Below, one piece after another: positions 26,454-35,925 of a DNA stretch of 64,000 bases (position 1 is its first letter; every line of letters starts with the position of its first letter). The notes under the pieces were generated by a model. It saw only the letters and a program-made list of their open reading frames with translations, searched no databases and was not told the DNA's origin. The stretch is from Pseudarthrobacter sp. BIM B-2242. GTDB taxonomy: Bacteria; Actinomycetota; Actinomycetes; Actinomycetales; Micrococcaceae. Both the position numbers and the translations under genes were made by a program. The stretch lies in assembly GCF_014764445.1 (NCBI RefSeq), contig NZ_CP061721.1, positions 1,922,001 to 1,986,000 of the forward strand, given 5' to 3'.

Positions 26454-26594
26454 ATGTTGCTTTTGAGTAGCCTGAACCTCTTGTTTGATGGCGGCCGGCG
26501 TGACGACAGCCGCGGAAACAGCGAGACCGAATTCCCCACGGGCCGGCTGAGCTCCACCGCCTGGGAAGGCTGGTGGCACGAAGACGCCGCTTAG
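26454..26594 (+). CDS. Small ORF, 46 residues, unknown
   Basis: MLLLSSLNLLFDGGRRDDSR begins this short peptide, which ends in WEGWWHEDAA. AAGGGA precedes the ATG and a TAGGCT -10 box lies 50 bases further upstream. The N-terminal dozen residues are hydrophobic; the rest is charged and Trp-rich at the end. I do not recognise a family. The promoter, ribosome site and clean gap between hrpB and the hydrolase support a real gene, though a chance ORF cannot be excluded. Confidence 0.45.
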   Translation: MLLLSSLNLLFDGGRRDDSRGNSETEFPTGRLSSTAWEGWWHEDAA

Positions 26595-26635
26595 CCGGCG
26601 CAGGGGCGTGCCTGGAGTAATTGGGGGTTCCAGGC

Positions 26636-27313
26636 TCAGCTGCGGGTCCGGATGAACTCCGCGACCAGCGGCGCCAGGTCTGCGCCGATCTCCGCGGCGT
26701 CGCGCTTCCTGCCCGCCACCGAGAAAGAGTGGTCCCCGCCCTCGATCCACTGCAGCACTGCCGACGGGCCGATCCGGGACACCACACCTTCAAGCAACTC
26801 CCGTGTTGCGAACGTGTCGCGGGAACCCTGCAGGAAGAGCATGGGCAGCGTGAGGCCGTAAAGGTGTTCGTCGCGGAGCTTTTCGGGCTTGCCCGGTGGA
26901 TGCAGCGGGTACCCGAGGTACACCAGCCCGGCTGCATCCATTCCCTCGGCAACGGCCATGGATGCCATCCGTCCGCCGAACGATTTGCCTGCGGCCCAGA
27001 TGGGCCCGTTGTCAGCATGTTCCTCCGCCTGGCGGACTGCCTCGTCCATCACAGCCCGCCAGGTGGCGATGGCCGCCGGCGGTCGGTCCGGGAACTTCCT
27101 GCCCGCCTCGCGGTAGGGGAAGTTGAAGCGCAAGGTGGCAACGCCGTCGTCGTTCAGACCGCGGGTGAAGCCGCCCATAAACGGGTGCTGCATGCCCGCA
27201 CCCGCCCCGTGCGCCAGCACCACCGTGGCGAAGGGGCGCTCCGGGCGGGCGTACAGGGCCGACACACGGGAATCGCCGACGTTGATGGTCAGGGCGGACT
27301 CTGAAGCAGTCAT
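26636..27313 (-). CDS. Alpha/beta-family hydrolase (KANL3/TEX30-like)
   Basis: 225 residues. The fold markers are VVLAHGAGAGMQHPFM (oxyanion loop), GKSFGGRM (nucleophile Ser in GxSxG), FLQGSRDTF (Asp) and GGDHSF (His), so the triad is complete. This is the dienelactone-hydrolase-related KANL3/TEX30-like group, seen widely in actinobacteria as small cytosolic esterases. The substrate is unknown. It is divergent from dedA with about 100 bases between starts. Confidence 0.85.
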   Translation of the reverse strand: MTASESALTINVGDSRVSALYARPERPFATVVLAHGAGAGMQHPFMGGFTRGLNDDGVATLRFNFPYREAGRKFPDRPPAAIATWRAVMDEAVRQAEEHADNGPIWAAGKSFGGRMASMAVAEGMDAAGLVYLGYPLHPPGKPEKLRDEHLYGLTLPMLFLQGSRDTFATRELLEGVVSRIGPSAVLQWIEGGDHSFSVAGRKRDAAEIGADLAPLVAEFIRTRS

Positions 27314-27418
27314 CGGTCCATCATGCCGGACACCGATGTGTGCGGCACAGCAGGTTCCCAGCAGACAGTCAGGTGCGTCGCCAAGAATGGGGGTTCGCCC
27401 ACTCCCGGAGGAACCCCC

Positions 27419-28102
27419 ATGACTGCAGCCACAGCCCTGGCCGCCCCCTTGTCCACAGCTCCCGCCCCGTCAACAGCCGACGAGCTCAACGGCATCTCGG
27501 AGTGGGTGGTGGGGGTTATGGAAGTAGTGGGCGCCCCCGGTGCGGGCCTGATTGTCGCCCTGGAGAACCTGTTCCCGCCGCTTCCGAGCGAAGTGATCCT
27601 TCCGCTGGCCGGCTTCACGGCCAGCCGCGGCAGCTTCAGCCTGCTGGACGCCATCATGTGGACCACGGCCGGCTCGGTCCTGGGCGCCTACATCCTCTAT
27701 GCCCTGGGCGGCTGGCTGGGGCGGGAACGGACCCGGGCCCTGGTCCGCAGGATCCCGCTGGTGAACGTTGACGACGTCGACAAGGTGGAAGCGTGGTTCG
27801 CCCGCCACGGCAGCAAGGCAGTCTTTTTCGGCCGCCTGGTGCCGCTGTTCCGAAGCCTCGTCTCGATTCCCGCAGGGATTGAGAAAATGCCCGTGTGGCG
27901 GTTCCTCGGACTGACGTTCGCGGGGAGCTTCATCTGGAACTCGGTGCTGATCATGGCCGGCTTCTTCCTCGGCGAGAACTGGCACGTTGTTGAGCAGTAC
28001 GCCGGGATTTTCCAGAAGGTCGTCATCGCCGCCGTGGTAATCCTGGTGGTGGCGTTCGTGGTGCGTAAGGTCCGGGAGCGCCGGAGCAAAGTGGACGCCT
28101 GA
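27419..28102 (+). CDS. DedA-family membrane protein
   Basis: 227 residues from the ATG at 27419, behind CGGAGGA. It shows the DedA core: ENLFPPLPSEVILPLAGF, GSVLGAYILYALGGWLGRERT, and FFGRLVPLFRSLVSIPAGIEKMP with the conserved Arg, then FAGSFIWNSVLI. DedA/VTT proteins are lipid scramblases or flippases (undecaprenyl phosphate or phospholipid recycling). A basic C-terminal tail (RKVRERRSK) is cytoplasmic. Confidence 0.88.
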   Translation: MTAATALAAPLSTAPAPSTADELNGISEWVVGVMEVVGAPGAGLIVALENLFPPLPSEVILPLAGFTASRGSFSLLDAIMWTTAGSVLGAYILYALGGWLGRERTRALVRRIPLVNVDDVDKVEAWFARHGSKAVFFGRLVPLFRSLVSIPAGIEKMPVWRFLGLTFAGSFIWNSVLIMAGFFLGENWHVVEQYAGIFQKVVIAAVVILVVAFVVRKVRERRSKVDA

Positions 28103-28149
28103 CCCCTTCCGCGCGGCCGTGACGCCCTGCGGCGAATCCGTTGACGGTG

Positions 28150-28155
28150 TACGTT
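28150..28155 (+). promoter_or_regulatory. Leaderless-type -10 box of the LigD polymerase gene
   Basis: TACGTT with a 6-base spacer to the ATG at 28162. Confidence 0.4.
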
Positions 28156-28161
28156 GTCCCC

Positions 28162-29184
28162 ATGGCGAGCGAACAGACCACCATCACTGTCCCGGGACCA
28201 AACGGCGATCGCGAGATGCGCATATCGAGCCCCGGCAGGGTGCTGTGGCCGGAGCTTGGGCTGACCAAGCTGGACCTGGCCCGCTACACAGTGGACGTGG
28301 GAGAGGCCTTCCTTGCCGCCAACGGGGACAGGCCCGTGGCCCTGCAGCGGTACTCGGACAACATCGACGGCGAACAGTTCTTTTCGAAAAACCCGCCCCG
28401 GGGAGCCCCGGAGTTCGTCCGGTCCGTGAAGGTGGTGTTCCCGAGTGCACGCTCGCACCCCATGCTGGTCCTGGACGAGCCGGCCGCCGCCGTGTGGGCC
28501 GTGCAGATGAACACTGTGGTGTTCCATCCGTGGCCCTCGCGTACCGGGAACACCGACAACCCGGACCAGCTGCGCATTGACCTGGATCCGCAGCCGGGGA
28601 CGGACTTCGATGACGCCGTTCCGGCGGCGCTGGCGCTGAAGGAGGTGCTAGCGGAGGCGGGGCTGGAAAGCTTCATCAAGACCTCGGGAAACCGCGGGCT
28701 CCACGTGTACGCTCCCATCCGGCCGACGCACGAATTCCTGGACGTCCGGCATGCGGTGATCGCCGCGTGCCGGGAGCTGGAACGGCGGATGCCGGACAAG
28801 GTCACTACCTCATGGTGGAAAGAGGAACGCGGCGAAAAGGTGTTTCTCGATTTCAACCAGGCCAACCGCGACCGGACCATCGCCGGCGCCTACAGCCCGC
28901 GCGCCCTCGCCCACGCACCCGTCTCCTGCCCCGTCACGTGGGAGGAGCTGGAAAGTATCAACCCGAAGGACTTCACCATCCTCACCGTCCCGGACCGGCT
29001 GAAGACCGTGGGGGATCCCTGGGCCGGCATGAACGCCAATCCCGGCACCATCAACACCTTGCTGGAATGGTGGGACCGGGACGCGAAATCCGGGCTGGGT
29101 GAGATGCCCTTCCCGCCCGACTACCCGAAGATGCCGGGCGAGCCTCCCCGTGTGCAGCCCAGCCGGGCCCGCAAGCCGGACTAA
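28162..29184 (+). CDS. LigD-type polymerase/primase domain protein
   Basis: 340 residues from the ATG at 28162; there is no ribosome site, but a TACGTT -10 box lies 6 bases before it, so a leaderless transcript is likely. It is a stand-alone archaeo-eukaryotic primase domain as in LigD PolDom: RVLWPELGLTKLDLARY, the metal motif RIDLDPQPG, SGNRGLHVYAPI, and FLDFNQANRDRTIAGAYSPR. Such proteins do gap filling in Ku-dependent end joining or base repair. No ku and no ligase domain are in the window, so partners must be elsewhere. Confidence 0.9.
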   Translation: MASEQTTITVPGPNGDREMRISSPGRVLWPELGLTKLDLARYTVDVGEAFLAANGDRPVALQRYSDNIDGEQFFSKNPPRGAPEFVRSVKVVFPSARSHPMLVLDEPAAAVWAVQMNTVVFHPWPSRTGNTDNPDQLRIDLDPQPGTDFDDAVPAALALKEVLAEAGLESFIKTSGNRGLHVYAPIRPTHEFLDVRHAVIAACRELERRMPDKVTTSWWKEERGEKVFLDFNQANRDRTIAGAYSPRALAHAPVSCPVTWEELESINPKDFTILTVPDRLKTVGDPWAGMNANPGTINTLLEWWDRDAKSGLGEMPFPPDYPKMPGEPPRVQPSRARKPD

Positions 29185-29218
29185 GGATCAGCCGGCCAGG
29201 GCCAAGCCGGACCAGGGC

Positions 29219-29839
29219 CTATTCGAAGCGGGACGGGTCCCCGGCGCCGCGCCGAACCACTTCGGCCACACCGCTGGAGAAATCCACCACCGTGGTGGGT
29301 TCGGAGCCGCAGTCGCCGGCGTCAATCACAGCGTCCACTTCATGGTCCAGCCGCTCCTTGATCTCCCAGCCCTGCGTCAGCGGATCCTCCTCGTCGGGGA
29401 GCAGCAGCGTGCTGGAGAGGATCGGCTCGCCGAGCTCTGCCAGCAAGGCCTGCACCACCCGGTTGTCCGGGATGCGCACGCCGACCGTTTTCTTTTTGGG
29501 ATGCAGCAGCCGGCGCGGAACTTCCTTGGTGGCCGGCAGGATGAACGTATACGCCCCGGGCGTGACAGCCTTGATGCTGCGGAACACATCGTTGCCGATG
29601 AGCACGAACTGGCCCAACTGGGCGAAGTCCTTGCAGACCAGCGTGAAGTGGTGTTTGTCATCGAGCTTCCGGATGGAACGGATCCGGTCCAGTGCGTCCT
29701 TGTTGCCCAGCTGGGCTCCCAGCGCGTAACAGGAATCGGTGGGGTAGGCGATAAGTCCGCCGTCGAGCACCATCTTCACGGCCTGCGTGATCGCACGGGG
29801 CTGGGGATCCTGGGGATGAACATCAAAATATCGGGCCAT
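29219..29839 (-). CDS. Sua5/YciO-family (threonylcarbamoyl-AMP synthase-like) protein
   Basis: 206 residues from the ATG at 29839. The Sua5/YciO/YrdC domain shows GGLIAYPTDSCYALGA, IRKLDDKHHFTLVCKD, TPGAYTFILPATKEVPRR and VGVRIPDN. It lacks the Sua5 C-terminal domain, so it is YciO/YrdC-like. Family members form threonylcarbamoyl-AMP for the t6A tRNA modification; YciO-type paralogues are less active, and the true Sua5 may lie elsewhere. TAGGCT lies 7 bases before the ATG. Confidence 0.82.
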   Translation of the reverse strand: MARYFDVHPQDPQPRAITQAVKMVLDGGLIAYPTDSCYALGAQLGNKDALDRIRSIRKLDDKHHFTLVCKDFAQLGQFVLIGNDVFRSIKAVTPGAYTFILPATKEVPRRLLHPKKKTVGVRIPDNRVVQALLAELGEPILSSTLLLPDEEDPLTQGWEIKERLDHEVDAVIDAGDCGSEPTTVVDFSSGVAEVVRRGAGDPSRFE

Positions 29840-29846
29840 GCCCCCG

Positions 29847-29852
29847 AGCCTA
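29847..29852 (-). promoter_or_regulatory. Leaderless-type -10 box of the Sua5/YciO gene
   Basis: TAGGCT on the minus strand with a 7-base spacer to the start codon. Confidence 0.55.
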
Positions 29853-29900
29853 CGTCGTTGAGGCACCGAATAGTGCACCTGGAGGTGCGAGGATGGGCCC

Positions 29901-30980
29901 ATGACGCTGCAGGGGGAAGTGCTTCTGGAAGGACCGCGGGGCCGACGGCTATGCCTTGAACTGGCGATGGAACTGAACCAGGACATCAGGACGGCGGTGT
30001 TCTGGTTGGGCTATGAGCTCGATAGCGGGCGGGGGACGTCCCGGGTGCTGCTGACCATGGTTTCCGGGGAAAACGGTGTCGCTGATGAAGCCGCAGCCTC
30101 CGGCTCCGGGACGTCAGAAGACCAGCTGGCCGCAGCGCTCACTGCCCTGGACTCCACGAGCCTGAGCGGCACAACGATCCAGCTGGCACTGGAGCGGTCT
30201 GTGGATACGGCGAGGTACTGGCAGCCGCCCGACGGCGAAGACGTCCTGGCAGCACTGCCTGCTGTCCGGGCAGCCCTCCTGCCCCTCGCTGACCAGGTAC
30301 TCCGCGCACCTGGCGTGCAGTGGTGGGACGAGGGCCGCGCCGTGGAGCAGTGGGCCATCGACTGGCGCCCGGCCGACGATCCGGCGCCGCTGCCCGGGAA
30401 CCTGCGTCAGGCACTGAGCAGCTGGGGCCGCAACGAACGCGCTGAAGAGGCCCGGGCCGCACTTGACCGGCCGATTGATCCGCACGCCCCGGTATCGGGG
30501 TGGTGGTGGTCGTTCCCGCGGGGCCTCCTTCGCAGTGTCGGACACCTCCCGGCCGGGTTGGGCCTGGTGGAGGATTCGCTCGGCTGGCTGGAGGCCACGG
30601 CGATTCCCGTCCGCGGCACGGGCCGGACGCTGGAGATCCGTACCCCGGAGGACTGGACGGAGCTGTGCCGCCGCTTCCCGTTGGAGGTCACGGCGTCCAG
30701 GCGGCATGACTGGTTCAACACCACCGGCCGCGACGGACGGTGGGTCATCCCGGACTGGGAACAGGCAGCTACCGAGTGGGACGCCGTGCACCTGACGGTC
30801 CTCGGCTACCTCAGGGGAGCGGGGCGTGCCCTGCAGGTGGATACCGGCACGGCAACGGTCATCGCCGGCTGGGACCCTGACTGCACGATCTGGCTCACCG
30901 ATGGTGTCCGCGAGTGCGAGGGCCCGCGGCAGGCCTGGCAACGGGCCGGCCAGGGCGAGTCTTGGAATCGCGTGCCCTAA
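29901..30980 (+). CDS. Hypothetical protein, 359 residues
   Basis: I do not recognise a family. The sequence starts LQGEVLLEGPRGRRLCLELAM and ELNQDIRTAVFWLGYELDSG, with a central Trp-rich part (VEQWAIDWRPADDPAPLPG, SGWWWSFPRGLLRSVGHLP) and a C-terminal VHLTVLGYLRGAGRALQVD and GWDPDCTIWLTDG. No signal peptide, membrane helix or catalytic motif stands out; it looks like a soluble cytoplasmic protein. GAGGAT lies 6 bases before the ATG, so a leaderless start is possible. Codon use matches the neighbours. Confidence 0.75.
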   Translation: MTLQGEVLLEGPRGRRLCLELAMELNQDIRTAVFWLGYELDSGRGTSRVLLTMVSGENGVADEAAASGSGTSEDQLAAALTALDSTSLSGTTIQLALERSVDTARYWQPPDGEDVLAALPAVRAALLPLADQVLRAPGVQWWDEGRAVEQWAIDWRPADDPAPLPGNLRQALSSWGRNERAEEARAALDRPIDPHAPVSGWWWSFPRGLLRSVGHLPAGLGLVEDSLGWLEATAIPVRGTGRTLEIRTPEDWTELCRRFPLEVTASRRHDWFNTTGRDGRWVIPDWEQAATEWDAVHLTVLGYLRGAGRALQVDTGTATVIAGWDPDCTIWLTDGVRECEGPRQAWQRAGQGESWNRVP

Positions 30981-31019
30981 GCGCCCGACGCGGGCCCCAC
31001 GCGCCCGGGGCCGCTGAAT

Positions 31020-32996
31020 TCACCCCACATGCACCCACGGCCGCTTCGTGACGTCCGGTTCAGCTTCGCGCAGGATCTCGCGCGTCACGGGAGCGATCTC
31101 GCCCTCACCCAGGACCAGGAACTTCAAGAGGTTGACCGCCGGGTTGCCTTCAGTCCACCGGAAGTACACATGCGGCATCAGCCCGGTGACGTCCCGGATA
31201 TGCAGGAGGACCGAGGCGATGGTGTTGGGCACCACCGGGCCGTGCACTTCCAGCACGGCAAACCCGTGCCGCATCACGCCCCGGACTTCCAGCGCGGTCT
31301 CGAAGTCCGAGGAATCATCCACAACGACCTCCAGGAACATCGTCCGGCAGTCTGCCGGGAAGTGGCTCGCCTCGGTGGCGGATGCCAGCTTCTGCCGGTA
31401 CGCCTCCGCTGACTGGCGCAGCGGTTCATGGGCGATGATGCCAATAGGCCCGGTCAGGTTGTCCGCCAGGAACTCCAGGGCCTGCGTATCAAGCCGCACG
31501 TGGGTCGCATGCAGCTCGAAGGACCGGAGCACCCTCGAGAGCAGGGAGATGCAGATGATGCCCAGGATGAAGTAGCCCGCGATCCGGATCCCCTCGGGAC
31601 GCTCGATGATGTTGGTGACCGTGGTGTAGACAAACAGCACGGCGATCACGCCGAAGCCGAACGTCCGCTTTTTCTGTTGCAGGCGGCGGGCCGAGAGCGT
31701 CACGGCCACTGCCGCCGAGGTCATCAGCACCAGGACGCCGGTGGCGTACGCGCCGCCCTGCGCATCGACGTCGGCCTCAAACAGCCAGGTGACCAGGAAT
31801 CCGATGAGCGTGAACACCAGCACGAGGGGCCGGACTGCCTTGGCCCACTCCGGTGCCATGCCGTAGCGCGGCAGGTACCGCGGGACGAGGTTCAGCAGTC
31901 CCGCCATCGCGGAGGCCCCCGCGAACCACAGGATGGCGATGGTGCTCAGGTCATACAGTGTGCCGAAGCCGGCTCCCAGGTAGTCATGGGCGAGGAACGC
32001 CAGGGCGCGGCCGTTCGCCCCGCCGCCCGGCAGGAACTCATCCGCGGGAATCAGGACCACCGTGGCAAAACTGCTCGTGACAAGGAACGAACTCATGATC
32101 ACCGCAGCGGTGGTCAGCATCCGCCGTGTGCCCTGGATCCGGCCCGCCGGATTGTCCTCCGTATCGCCCTCGCCGCCGCGGACCTGCGGCATCACGGCCA
32201 CGCCGGTTTCAAAACCGGAAAGTCCCAGTGCCAGCTTGGGAAAGACCAGAAGAGCAATGGCCACCGCCATCATCGGATTCCCGTGGGAGGTGTTCAGGGT
32301 CTGCCACCAGTCACCGACCGCGACAGGATGGGAGGCCGCTTCCGCGAGCGAGACGCCGATGACCACCACGTTCAGTCCCAGGAACACGATGACCAGCACC
32401 ACGGCCACACCGATTGCCTCCTTGAACCCGCGCAGGAAAACCGCGGCCAGCAGCGCCAGCAGCACAAGTGTCACAGCCACCTCCTGGCCGTGCAGGGAGT
32501 CAGGCGCGAACGGGTTCTCGATCAGGTGGGCTGTGGCATCGGCGGCGGACAGCGTCATGGTGATCATGAAGTCCGTGGCGGCGAAACCCAGCAGCACCAG
32601 GACCAGGATTTTGCCCCGCCACCGGGGGAGCAGCCGTTCCAGCATGGCGATGGATCCTTCCCCGCGGGGGCTCTCGCCGGCCACCCGGCGATAGACGGGA
32701 AGGGCGCCCAGCAGGGTCACCGCCACCAGGACCAGCGTGGCCAGGGGTGAGATGGCGCCTGCGGCGAGTGCCGCGATGGCGGGCTGGTAACCAAGCGTGG
32801 AGAAGTAGTCCACGCCCGTCAGGCACATCACCTGCCACCAGTGGTGCTTCCTCTCCCCGGCGGGAGCGGCGCCGCCGGGACCCTGATGGGTGCCTTTCGC
32901 GTCCTCCAGTCCGAACAACAGCCAGCCGGTGAGGGCGGCCTTCCGCGTCGGGCGGAGGGCCGAGGGATCGGCCGGGGGTCTGCTCATGGTGGTCAT
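31020..32996 (-). CDS. APC-family permease
   Basis: 658 residues from the ATG at 32996, behind AAAGG. About 12 membrane helices start after a cytoplasmic N-terminus. TM1 reads [23 protein letters not shown], the broken APC-type first helix. A long soluble C-terminal part (about 150 residues, [21 protein letters not shown] onward) follows the transport domain. It is annotated by family as an amino-acid permease, but it is divergent from a KdpD/KdpE-like pair, and the KimA group of this superfamily imports K+. A potassium role is therefore plausible but not shown. Confidence 0.8.
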   Translation of the reverse strand: MTTMSRPPADPSALRPTRKAALTGWLLFGLEDAKGTHQGPGGAAPAGERKHHWWQVMCLTGVDYFSTLGYQPAIAALAAGAISPLATLVLVAVTLLGALPVYRRVAGESPRGEGSIAMLERLLPRWRGKILVLVLLGFAATDFMITMTLSAADATAHLIENPFAPDSLHGQEVAVTLVLLALLAAVFLRGFKEAIGVAVVLVIVFLGLNVVVIGVSLAEAASHPVAVGDWWQTLNTSHGNPMMAVAIALLVFPKLALGLSGFETGVAVMPQVRGGEGDTEDNPAGRIQGTRRMLTTAAVIMSSFLVTSSFATVVLIPADEFLPGGGANGRALAFLAHDYLGAGFGTLYDLSTIAILWFAGASAMAGLLNLVPRYLPRYGMAPEWAKAVRPLVLVFTLIGFLVTWLFEADVDAQGGAYATGVLVLMTSAAVAVTLSARRLQQKKRTFGFGVIAVLFVYTTVTNIIERPEGIRIAGYFILGIICISLLSRVLRSFELHATHVRLDTQALEFLADNLTGPIGIIAHEPLRQSAEAYRQKLASATEASHFPADCRTMFLEVVVDDSSDFETALEVRGVMRHGFAVLEVHGPVVPNTIASVLLHIRDVTGLMPHVYFRWTEGNPAVNLLKFLVLGEGEIAPVTREILREAEPDVTKRPWVHVG

Positions 32997-33164
32997 GGAA
33001 GCCTTTCAGCCCGCCGCACAGCACCGCGGGCACAGCCGAATCTAGTACCGGCCACGAGTCAATCAGCCGGAGTCCGGCGAATCTTGACGCATCCTTAACG
33101 CCGGTATGACCGGAAACACTTCGCGCCGGCCGGGAGTGCCTGATCATGGTGGGAGAATGGCCGC

Positions 33165-35117
33165 ATGGCACGGGAACGGATAGTCATTGGCCTCAATGGC
33201 AGCGACGATGCAGAGCTGCTCATCCGCCGCGCCGCCCGCATCCTGGAAGGGTTCGACGGCGGTGAGCTGGCGGCCGTCCACATCCGCACCCCTGAAGGCA
33301 CTCCGGACGAGTCACCGCAGGACCTCGAAGCCCGGCGGCGGCTGATCCTCGAACTGGGCGGGACCTACCACACGGTGTCGTCGCAGGATCCCGCCCTGGC
33401 CCTCCTCGACTACGCCCGCAAGTCAGGTGCCACGCACATCGTGGTGGGGCAGCCCCGCCGCCGGCCCCTGGCCGGACTCGTCTCCGGGCTGTTCACCGGC
33501 GGAACCGTGGAGGCGCGCGTGGTCCGCGGCGCCGGGGACATTGACGTTCACGTGGTTCCGCGGCCCGAATCCGGGCGGCATCCGCAACGCAGGCGGCCGG
33601 ACCTTGGCCGGGCCAGGGTGGGCGTTGGCTTCGGGCTCGCCGCCGCCCTTCCTGTCCTGCTTCAAGTGCTTCTTGCCGCCTTCGACCACAGCGTTGCCAC
33701 CGCTGTCCTGATCCAGCTTGCGGGCGCCGTAGGGGTGGCCCTGCTGGGCGGACTCTGGCCTGCGGTGGTGGGCGCATTGTGGAGCAGCGTGTTGGTGAAC
33801 TATTTCTCCACGCCGCCGCTGGGTGACTTAGCCATCCACGACCCGCAGGACCTCCTGTCGCTGCTCATTTTTGTTGGCGTCTCCGTGGCGGTTGCCGGAG
33901 TGGTGGACAGGTCGGCCCGCCGGTCCAAGGAAGCCGCCCGAGCCCAGGCCGAGGCCACCACCCTGGGGGAGCTTGCCCTGGGTGCCTCCCGTTCCGAGGA
34001 CACGCTGGAAGGCATCCTCGCGGCGGCGCTGGACGTCTTTGGTGCCACGGGTGCCGGTGTTTTCAGCAGCCGGGACGGCCAGGCGGACGGTGACGCCCCG
34101 GCGTCGGGCACTTCAGCTGCCCCCGCTGCCCCCGCTGCGGACGGTGACGGCCGGTTCTGGCGGATGGTGGCGGGCGCCGGGCAAACCACCGCGTGGTCGC
34201 CCGGCGCGGCCGGCACGGCAGAGGTGGTGGACCATGACACCCGCCTCGTGCTGTTCGGGCGGGAGGCTCCGGCTACGGAAAGCAGGCTGCTCGGTGCGTT
34301 CGCGGTCCACGTCAAGGCCCAGCTGGAGCGCCGCCAGCTGGCCGTGAGCCGCCGGGAGATCCTGCGGCTGGCCGAAGGGAACACCATGCGCACGGCCATC
34401 CTGCGGGCCGTCTCCCACGACCTGAGGACGCCCCTGGCCGGGATCAAGCTCGCGGCCGGCGGCCTGCTCCAGCGGACAGTGACCTACACCGCTGAGGAGG
34501 AGCGGGAGCTGCTGGAAACCATCGATGAGTGCACGGACCGCCTGGACCAGCTGGTGGGGAACCTGCTGGACATGTCCCGGATCACCGCCGATTCGGTGCG
34601 TCCCCTGCTTGGGCCCGTGCGGTGGGGCGATGTTGTGGACCCGGCCCTCCGCGGGCTCCCGGTCGGTTCCGTCAGGCTGGACCTGCCGGCCAACATGCCC
34701 GCCGTGGAAGCAGATCCCGTCCTGCTGGAGCGGGTCATCGCCAACATTGTCGAAAACGCCGTCAAGTATGCCCCCGGCACCGGGATCACCATCACCGGAG
34801 CGTCCGACGGCGTGGGCGCGGCCACCCTGGACGGCTACCCTTCCGGTGAGCTGCGGATCATCGACCACGGCTCCGGTGTGCCCGCCCGGAAAGTGCTGGC
34901 GATGTTCCAGCCGTTCCAGCGGCTGCACGACAGGCCCCAGGCCACCGGCGTGGGGCTGGGCCTGGCAGTGGCCGACGGTTTCGTCAAAGCCATGGGCGGC
35001 ACCCTGACCGCCGAGGAAACTCCCGCCGGCGGTCTGACCATGGTGGTGAGGCTGGCACTGTCCACCGGTTCCCGGGGCGCGCGCCACGCCGCAGGCCCGC
35101 GGCAGGAGGTCATGTGA
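33165..35117 (+). CDS. KdpD-like sensor histidine kinase without the KdpD N-terminal ATP-binding domain
   Basis: 650 residues, much shorter than E. coli KdpD (about 890). It begins directly with a universal-stress-protein-like domain (IVIGLNGSDDAELLIRRAARIL, then GATHIVVGQPRRRPLAGL). Four membrane helices of DUF4118 type (about 150-240), a GAF-like segment, the HisKA box VSHDLRTPLAG (H418) and a HATPase domain (ENAVKYAPG, DHGSGVP, GVGLGLAV) follow. KdpD-type kinases sense K+ or turgor. It is coupled to the response regulator by a 4-base overlap (GTGA). No kdpFABC is in the window. Confidence 0.88.
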   Translation: MARERIVIGLNGSDDAELLIRRAARILEGFDGGELAAVHIRTPEGTPDESPQDLEARRRLILELGGTYHTVSSQDPALALLDYARKSGATHIVVGQPRRRPLAGLVSGLFTGGTVEARVVRGAGDIDVHVVPRPESGRHPQRRRPDLGRARVGVGFGLAAALPVLLQVLLAAFDHSVATAVLIQLAGAVGVALLGGLWPAVVGALWSSVLVNYFSTPPLGDLAIHDPQDLLSLLIFVGVSVAVAGVVDRSARRSKEAARAQAEATTLGELALGASRSEDTLEGILAAALDVFGATGAGVFSSRDGQADGDAPASGTSAAPAAPAADGDGRFWRMVAGAGQTTAWSPGAAGTAEVVDHDTRLVLFGREAPATESRLLGAFAVHVKAQLERRQLAVSRREILRLAEGNTMRTAILRAVSHDLRTPLAGIKLAAGGLLQRTVTYTAEEERELLETIDECTDRLDQLVGNLLDMSRITADSVRPLLGPVRWGDVVDPALRGLPVGSVRLDLPANMPAVEADPVLLERVIANIVENAVKYAPGTGITITGASDGVGAATLDGYPSGELRIIDHGSGVPARKVLAMFQPFQRLHDRPQATGVGLGLAVADGFVKAMGGTLTAEETPAGGLTMVVRLALSTGSRGARHAAGPRQEVM

Positions 35118-35818
35118 GTGCGGCTGACACTCCGGGCAGCGGCCGGACACGGGTCCTGGTGGTGGATGATGACCCCCACCTCCTGAAGGCCCTCCGGATC
35201 ACGCTCCAGGCCCACGGCTACGACGTGGACACAGCGTCCGACGGCGGCACGTGCCTGAGTGCCGCATCCCGCCGTCCGCCGGACGTGATGATCCTGGACC
35301 TCGGCCTGCCGGACCGCGACGGGGCGGACGTCCTGCGTGAACTCCGCCGATGGAGCAGCCTCCCGGTGCTGGTGCTGTCCGCACGCCATGGCTCGTCGGA
35401 CAAGGTGGACGCCCTTGACGCCGGCGCGGATGACTACATCACCAAGCCGTTCGGACTGGACGAACTCCTGGCCCGGCTGCGGGCCCTCCTCCGCCGTGTG
35501 CCGGAGCCCGAGTCCGCCCCCACCGTGGCCGCGTCGTCCTTCACCGTGGACCTCGCCCGGCGGCGTGTCACCAGGGGAGGGGAAGTTGTCCGCCTGACGC
35601 CGACGGAGTGGAACATCCTGGAACTGCTGGTCCGGAACCCTGCCCGGCTGGTGACACAGCAGCAGCTGCTCCTGGACGTCTGGGGACCCGCCTACCAGAC
35701 CGAAGCCAACTACCTTCGGGTGTACATGGCCCAGCTCCGGCGGAAACTGGAGGACCACCCAGGCAACCCCCGCCACCTGCTCACCGAACCTGGCGTAGGG
35801 TACCGGTTTATGCCCTGA
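35114..35818 (+). CDS. KdpE-like OmpR-family response regulator
   Basis: 234 residues from the GTG at 35114, behind AGGAGG. The receiver domain has the acidic pocket VVDDDP, the phospho-acceptor D62 in MILDLGLPD, and the Lys in ITKPFGLDELL. The C-terminal winged helix-turn-helix (LTPTEWNILELLVRNPARLV, then YLRVYMAQLRRKLE and GVGYRF) is of OmpR/KdpE type. It should act with the kinase just upstream. Its likeliest target nearby is the divergent APC permease. Confidence 0.9.
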   Translation: MSAADTPGSGRTRVLVVDDDPHLLKALRITLQAHGYDVDTASDGGTCLSAASRRPPDVMILDLGLPDRDGADVLRELRRWSSLPVLVLSARHGSSDKVDALDAGADDYITKPFGLDELLARLRALLRRVPEPESAPTVAASSFTVDLARRRVTRGGEVVRLTPTEWNILELLVRNPARLVTQQQLLLDVWGPAYQTEANYLRVYMAQLRRKLEDHPGNPRHLLTEPGVGYRFMP

Positions 35819-35925
35819 CGCTGCGGGCAAACCGGGGCATACGCACCCTATGAACCGGGCCTGAAGTGCGGCAGGATGGTGACTGTTCCTGTCCGAGTCC
35901 GTCAGCAAACTAGGAGTATCCGGCC

